A stretch of 62,105 nt of DNA from Actinomycetota bacterium (GTDB taxonomy: Bacteria; Actinomycetota; Actinomycetes; Streptosporangiales; Streptosporangiaceae): NCBI GenBank assembly GCA_003168215.1, contig PMSW01000041.1:1-62105 (forward strand), in the 5' to 3' direction. Positions 56,463 through 62,105 of this stretch are shown here, piece after piece. Position 1 is the stretch's first letter. Each line of letters starts with the position of its first letter. Below the pieces are notes generated by a model. It had not been told where the DNA came from. It worked only from the letters and a program-made list of their open reading frames with translations, and ran no database searches. A program made the position numbers and the translations under genes.

Positions 56463-57145
56463 TGGAAGACCCCCTCGCGCAGCGCCAGCGCAACGGCGGC
56501 CGTCCGGTCCTGCACGCTGAGCTTGCGGTAGATCCCGCGCGAATGCGTCTTCACCGTCTCCTCGCTGACCACGAGCTTGGCCGCGATCGCCCGGTTGGTC
56601 AGGCCGGCCACGAGCAGTGAGAGCACCTCGCTCTCGCGCTGGGTCAGCCCGAGATGCGCGCCGGGCCAGAACTCGCCGCTGCGCAGCCTCGCGGCGGACA
56701 GTGCCACCCGCCCGGCCAGTGCCGGGTCGATGAGGACCTCGCCGTCGGCAATGCGGCACAGGTAGTCGACGAGTTCCGCGCCGCGGATCCGCTTCAGCAG
56801 GAAGCCCGCGGCGCCCACCCTGAGCGCCTGGTACAGGTACTGCTCGTCGTCGTACACCGTGAGGAAGACGATCTTGCATTCCGGCTGGTGCCGGACAATC
56901 TCCGCGCACAGATCGAGGCCGCTGCTGCCCCGGAGGCGGATGTCGAGCAGCACCAGGTCAGGGGTCAGCCTGGCCACGAGCCGCACGGCCTCCCGTGCGT
57001 CGCTGGACTCGCCGACAACCTCCACCTGCTCGCGATAGGGCTGCAGCATGGCCTTCAGGCCGTCGAGCACCATCTGGTGATCATCGATGATCACCAGCTT
57101 CAGCGGGCCGGGCGGCTGGCCGTCCATGTCGGGAAAGATACCCAT
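56459..57145 (-). CDS. NarL/FixJ-type response regulator
   Basis: A 228-residue two-domain regulator. The receiver domain (about residues 15-135) has IIDDHQM, the phospho-acceptor Asp68 in LVLLDIRLRGSSG, and the conserved Thr and Lys in FLTVYDD and FLLKRIRG. A LuxR-type HTH fills 165-225: LTQRESEVLSLLVAGLTNRAIAAKLVVSEETVKTHSRGIYRKL. It is encoded upstream of, and overlapping, the kinase gene by four bases, and begins 15 bases after the phosphoribulokinase gene on the same strand. prk, the regulator and the kinase therefore form one operon. Confidence 0.92.
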   Translation of the reverse strand: MGIFPDMDGQPPGPLKLVIIDDHQMVLDGLKAMLQPYREQVEVVGESSDAREAVRLVARLTPDLVLLDIRLRGSSGLDLCAEIVRHQPECKIVFLTVYDDEQYLYQALRVGAAGFLLKRIRGAELVDYLCRIADGEVLIDPALAGRVALSAARLRSGEFWPGAHLGLTQRESEVLSLLVAGLTNRAIAAKLVVSEETVKTHSRGIYRKLSVQDRTAAVALALREGVFH

Positions 57146-57160
57146 CCTGGCCGGCCCGGA

Positions 57161-58117
57161 TCACGCCTGTGCCTCGAGCAAATGCCACAGCAGGAGAAGC
57201 TGCGCAATCGCGAGGGGCTCACTGCGGCCCGCCCCGACGATGCCGAGGGTGTCGGGCAGTGCCTTGCCATGGTCGAGGGACAGCTGCGCCCAGATTGCCT
57301 TCTCGATAATCCTGGAATCCTCGCGCGGCACGTACCCGTGAATATGCAGGGCGTCCACCGGGCGGCCATCGCTGTCCCTGATCAGCTTGAGGTGGGCGGT
57401 GCGCCTGTCGTCGTCGGTCAGTACATGCGACCAGCTGGGATGCTGGATCGTCGGCCTGAGCAGTATCTCCGCTGACAGCGGGGTGCCGGAGGGATCGGCC
57501 CGGCTGGCCACCGGGGCGAACCGGATGGAGATGTCAGCCCACTGGCGCTGCGGGTGGATGAACGCGGCCGATTCCGGTTCCCGCCTGGCCAGCTCGGCCA
57601 GCACCTCGGCCTCGCTGTAGCCGCGTTCCGCGCAGTCGCGCCGCAGCTTCCATCCCTTCCGCACGTCCTCCGGCGGATCGAGGTAGACGGTGATGTCGAA
57701 GCACGCCCGGGCCAGCTTGGTGTGCAGTGGCAGCAGCCCCTCGACGAGCACGAAATCACGAGGTTCCACCAGCACCGGGCGGGCAAGCCTGCCCGTCGAG
57801 TGATCGTAGACCGGCTTCAGGATCGGCCTGCCCATGGCCAGCAGCTGAAGATGCTGCTCCATCACGTCGATGTAGTTGCAGTCCGGGTGGAGCACCGTGA
57901 ACGGGACGCCGCGGCGTTCTTCCCTGTCGTAACGGTGATAGTCATCCACGCAGATGGCCGTGGCCCGGTCCGGGCCGAGCGCCTCGGCGAGCCCGCGGGC
58001 GAGCGTCGTCTTGCCCGCCGCGCTGTCACCGGCGATGGCGAGCATGACCGGGCGATGGTGCCCGGCGGGAGCAGCATCGCTGCGGCGCAACCGGATGTCC
58101 TTGTCGGGGATGGTCAT
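57161..58117 (-). CDS. prk: Phosphoribulokinase
   Basis: A 318-residue kinase making ribulose 1,5-bisphosphate, the RuBisCO substrate. The P-loop is AIAGDSAAGKTTLARGL (30-38 core), followed by CVDDYHRYDREERRGVPFTVLHPDCNYIDVMEQHLQ, KPVYDHSTG, VEPRDFVLVEGLLPLHTK and WKLRRDCAERGYS. It resembles the longer class II (cyanobacterial/plant-like) enzymes more than the proteobacterial class I. It lacks the regulatory P-loop Cys of plants. Together with cbbL/cbbS it makes the CBB cycle complete at its two unique steps. Divergent from the aldolase gene. Confidence 0.93.
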   Translation of the reverse strand: MTIPDKDIRLRRSDAAPAGHHRPVMLAIAGDSAAGKTTLARGLAEALGPDRATAICVDDYHRYDREERRGVPFTVLHPDCNYIDVMEQHLQLLAMGRPILKPVYDHSTGRLARPVLVEPRDFVLVEGLLPLHTKLARACFDITVYLDPPEDVRKGWKLRRDCAERGYSEAEVLAELARREPESAAFIHPQRQWADISIRFAPVASRADPSGTPLSAEILLRPTIQHPSWSHVLTDDDRRTAHLKLIRDSDGRPVDALHIHGYVPREDSRIIEKAIWAQLSLDHGKALPDTLGIVGAGRSEPLAIAQLLLLWHLLEAQA

Positions 58118-58446
58118 GACCCCCTCCGCCCTGGCCGTCGCCTGAGGCGATGAAGTGCCAGCCTAGGGCGGCACCGGCCAGGCCACCTCCCTCTGAACGG
58201 GGAGACCAGGGGTGAACTGGGCCGCCGGAGACTGCCGGCGCGCCGGGTACGCATCCGGGATACCGGCCTCCCGGCGATTCCGCGGCTTCTCCCCAGGGCG
58301 ATTCCGCCGCTCCCCCCGGGTCATTCCGCCGTTGTCCCGCGGCTCTCTCCCCCGGTCAATCCACCCGCCGGGGGGAGGCGGCGGGAGGATCGGGCACCTA
58401 GCGTCGGAGCTGTCCGCGACCCCGCGACAGGAGGGAGTCGGAGCAG
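58118..58446. other. Divergent control region between prk and fructose-bisphosphate aldolase
   Basis: 329 bases of GC-rich DNA with imperfect repeats of CGATTCCGCxGCT and CCCCCCGGGTCATTCCGCCG around 58270-58360. No dyad matching the cbbL operator is seen. GGAGTCGGAGCAG upstream of 58447 contains the aldolase ribosome-binding site. No gene is supported. Confidence 0.4.
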
Positions 58447-59463
58447 ATGAACCCGCTAGCCGCGACCGCAGCCGCCCTGGTAGCGCCAGGCAAGGGCATC
58501 CTCGCCGCCGACGAGAGCATCCCGACGATGTCGGCCCGGCTGGCGAAGGCCGGCGTGCCGCCGACCGGGCATAACCGGCACGCGTACCGCGAGATGCTCG
58601 TGACAACGCCAGGCCTCAGCCAGGGCATCAGCGGCGTCATCCTCTGCGCGGAGACGCTCGGCCAGCGGGTGTCCGACGGCAGGCCTTTCCCGGTGGCGAT
58701 CCGCGAACTTGGCATGCTGCCGGGGATCAAGGCAGACACCGGCACCCGGCCGCTGGCGGGGACCACGGGCGAGACCGTCACCGAGGGCCTGGATGGTCTG
58801 GCACCCAGACTGCGGCGCTACGCCGGCGCCGGCGCAATGTTCGCCAAATGGCGGGCCGTCTTCCGTATCGGCCCGGGCTCGCCTTCGGCCATCGCCATCC
58901 GGGCGAATGCGCAGGCGCTAGCTCGCTACGCCTCCGCCTGCCAGAAAGCGGGGCTAGTGCCGATTGTCGAGCCCGAGGTGCTGATGGAAGGTGATCACTC
59001 GCTCAGCCAGTGCGAGGTGGTGACCTCACTTGTGCTCCTGCAGGTGACCAGCGAACTGCAGGACTACGGCGTCGACTTCGGCGGCATAGTGCTGAAGCCG
59101 AACATGGTGCTGCCGGGCAGCGCCTCAGCAGGGCATGCAACGGCCGGCCAGGTGGCGGTCGCCACCGCCGCCGTCCTTGGCGCGCTGCCCGCTGCCCTCG
59201 CGGGCGTCGCCTTCCTCTCTGGCGGCCAGCGGCCGGCGCGAGCCACCGAGAACCTCGCCGCCTTGCAGCAGATGCCGCGCATCTGGCCGTTCACTTTCTC
59301 CTTCGGCCGGGCGCTAGTTGATCCGGCTCTTGCCGCGTGGCGAGGCGAGGACGGCCGCGTGGCGGCCGGCCAGCTGGCACTGGCCCGGCGGGTGGCGATG
59401 AACGTGGCCGCGCTGGAAGGCCGGTATAACCCGGAGCAGGACTTCGCGCCGGAGCTAGCCTGA
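58447..59463 (+). CDS. fba: Class I fructose-bisphosphate aldolase
   Basis: A 338-residue Schiff-base aldolase. Motifs: PGKGILAADESIPTM (N-terminal), LCAETLGQRVSDGRPF, the GAMFAKWRAVF Lys/Arg block, VPIVEPEVLMEGDHSL and the Schiff-base Lys217 in GIVLKPNMVLPG. FLSGGQRPARATENLAAL and WPFTFSFGRAL complete the phosphate site. It condenses triose phosphates to fructose (or sedoheptulose) bisphosphate in the regenerative part of the CBB cycle. The C-terminal Tyr of animal aldolases is absent. It is divergently placed from prk. Nineteen-bp tandem repeats begin one base after its stop. Confidence 0.93.
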   Translation: MNPLAATAAALVAPGKGILAADESIPTMSARLAKAGVPPTGHNRHAYREMLVTTPGLSQGISGVILCAETLGQRVSDGRPFPVAIRELGMLPGIKADTGTRPLAGTTGETVTEGLDGLAPRLRRYAGAGAMFAKWRAVFRIGPGSPSAIAIRANAQALARYASACQKAGLVPIVEPEVLMEGDHSLSQCEVVTSLVLLQVTSELQDYGVDFGGIVLKPNMVLPGSASAGHATAGQVAVATAAVLGALPAALAGVAFLSGGQRPARATENLAALQQMPRIWPFTFSFGRALVDPALAAWRGEDGRVAAGQLALARRVAMNVAALEGRYNPEQDFAPELA

Positions 59464-59464
59464 C

Positions 59465-59521
59465 GCCGTCAGCGTGGCCTGGCGCCGTCAGCGTGGCCTG
59501 GCGCCGTCAGCGTGGCCTGGC
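59465..59521. repeat. Three perfect 19-bp tandem repeats after the aldolase stop
   Basis: Three copies of GCCGTCAGCGTGGCCTGGC, head to tail, in the short gap between the aldolase stop and the convergent leuA stop. Confidence 0.88.
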
Positions 59522-59534
59522 GCCGGCGACTCGC

Positions 59535-61451
<1,917 letters not shown>

Positions 61452-61487
61452 TCAGCCCTGGCCGGCGTGAATGTCCGCGGCGCCGAC

Positions 61488-62105
61488 TCAAAGCTGGGTG
61501 GTGACGGCCTTGAGCTCGGTGTAGTTGTTGAGGACTTCGTGGCCCATCTCGCGGCCCCAGCCGGACTGCTTGTAACCACCGAACGGCAGCGATGCGTCGA
61601 ACACGTTGTAGCAGTTGATCCAGACGGTGCCGGCCCTGAGCTTCTTCGCCAGGGCATGGGCCTTGGAAATATCCTTGGTCCAGATGCCAGCGCCGAGGCC
61701 GTACTCCGAATCGTTGGCCACAGCGGCGATCTCATCCAGGTCAGTGAACGGAGCGGCGACCAGCACCGGCCCGAAGATCTCCTCGCGGACGACCTTCATA
61801 TCCGGGCTGGTGTTGGTGAGCACGGTGGGCTCGATGAAGTAGCCGCGGTCGCCGAACCGGCCGCCGCCGGCCAGGGCAGTGGCACCTTCTGCCTTGCCGG
61901 AGTCCAGGAAGCCGGAGACGCGCTGGAATTGCTCGTCGGAAACCAGCGGGCCCATCTGCGTGCCCGGGTCCATCCCCGCTCCCATCTTGATCGACTTGGC
62001 GATCTCGGCGACGCCGTCGACCACCTCATCGAAGCGGCTCTCCTGGACGAACAGCCGCGAGCCGGCCACGCAGCACTGGCCGTGGTTGAAGAAGATCGCG
62101 TTGGC
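61488..62105 (-). CDS. NAD(P)-dependent aldehyde dehydrogenase, C-terminal part only
   Basis: The last 205 codons of a gene that continues past the right edge. The fragment starts ANAIFFNHGQCCVAGSRLFVQ, which holds the catalytic Cys, and continues with MGPLVSDEQ, GYFIEPTVLTN, EEIFGPVL, NDSEYGLGAGIWTKD, GTVWINCYNVFDASLPFGGYKQSGWGREMG, all class I/II aldehyde dehydrogenase motifs. The KQSGxGRE-type end and YNVFDASLPFGG favour an acetaldehyde/propionaldehyde or betaine-aldehyde type. The N-terminal NAD domain and the start are outside the window. Confidence 0.92.
   Translation of the reverse strand, partial: ANAIFFNHGQCCVAGSRLFVQESRFDEVVDGVAEIAKSIKMGAGMDPGTQMGPLVSDEQFQRVSGFLDSGKAEGATALAGGGRFGDRGYFIEPTVLTNTSPDMKVVREEIFGPVLVAAPFTDLDEIAAVANDSEYGLGAGIWTKDISKAHALAKKLRAGTVWINCYNVFDASLPFGGYKQSGWGREMGHEVLNNYTELKAVTTQL

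Overview
This window is high-GC DNA from a member of the Actinomycetota. The evidence is a mycobacterial-type fabG1-inhA pair, a dodecin, a DUF3099 protein, an acVLRF1 peptidyl-tRNA hydrolase, a small actinobacterial HTH protein, a 6C-like C-rich small RNA, frequent GTG/TTG starts and Ala/Pro-rich low-complexity insertions. The exact lineage cannot be fixed from sequence alone. A soil or rock chemolithotroph of the Streptosporangiales or Pseudonocardiales kind is an inference from the gene content.

Layout, left to right. Positions 1-8164 (minus strand) hold a histidine phosphatase fragment, an FHA protein and an oligopeptide/nickel-type ABC importer. The importer has a substrate-binding lipoprotein, a vestigial dppB, dppC, a fused dppD-dppF ATPase and two tandem dppB paralogues. 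Positions 8436-9924 hold inhA and fabG1. Positions 10023-15063 hold tldD-tldE, a dodecin, an FMN alpha-hydroxy-acid oxidase, a DUF3099 protein and the 6C-like RNA. Positions 15092-17763 hold a PadR-controlled drug-type ABC exporter. Positions 18175-20351 hold molybdenum-cofactor genes (DUF6457, mobA, moaA). Positions 20554-22433 hold methylglyoxal synthase and an FAD oxidoreductase. Positions 22652-25909 hold selB and selA. After a membrane protein and an acyl-CoA synthetase, 28909-34761 holds a formate dehydrogenase operon (NrfD-like anchor, Fe-S subunit, selenocysteine catalytic subunit) with fdhD divergent. Positions 34805-37576 hold a NitT/TauT-type importer. Positions 37889-50564 hold a GH15 hydrolase, a sulfotransferase, an atypical SDR, a SCO1-like lipoprotein, a secreted Cys-paired repeat protein, an ABC exporter, an enoyl-CoA hydratase, a small HTH protein, an ABC-F ATPase and acVLRF1. 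Positions 50860-59463 hold a Calvin-Benson-Bassham cluster: a cbbR-like LysR gene, cbbL, cbbS, cbbX, a GAF histidine kinase and response regulator, phosphoribulokinase and class I aldolase. Positions 59535-62105 hold leuA with a leader-peptide attenuator and a truncated aldehyde dehydrogenase gene.

How the genes fit together. The catalytic formate dehydrogenase gene has an in-frame UGA in the context ARI-UGA-HS. A SECIS-like hairpin follows whose GGUCU loop starts 18 nt after the UGA. The factors that decode it (selA, selB), build its bis-MGD cofactor (moaA, mobA, DUF6457) and sulfurate it (fdhD) all lie in the same window, as does a complete red-type RuBisCO module with its own CbbX activase. 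The coherent reading is formate oxidation supplying electrons, and possibly CO2, with carbon fixed by the CBB cycle. selC (tRNA-Sec), selD and most other Moco genes are not here.

Non-coding features include long GC hairpins directly after both binding-protein genes of the importer operons, a 56-bp near-palindrome next to an 11-bp minisatellite, tandem duplications sitting at stop codons of several genes, and a 59-nt tRNA-like element lacking an anticodon arm.
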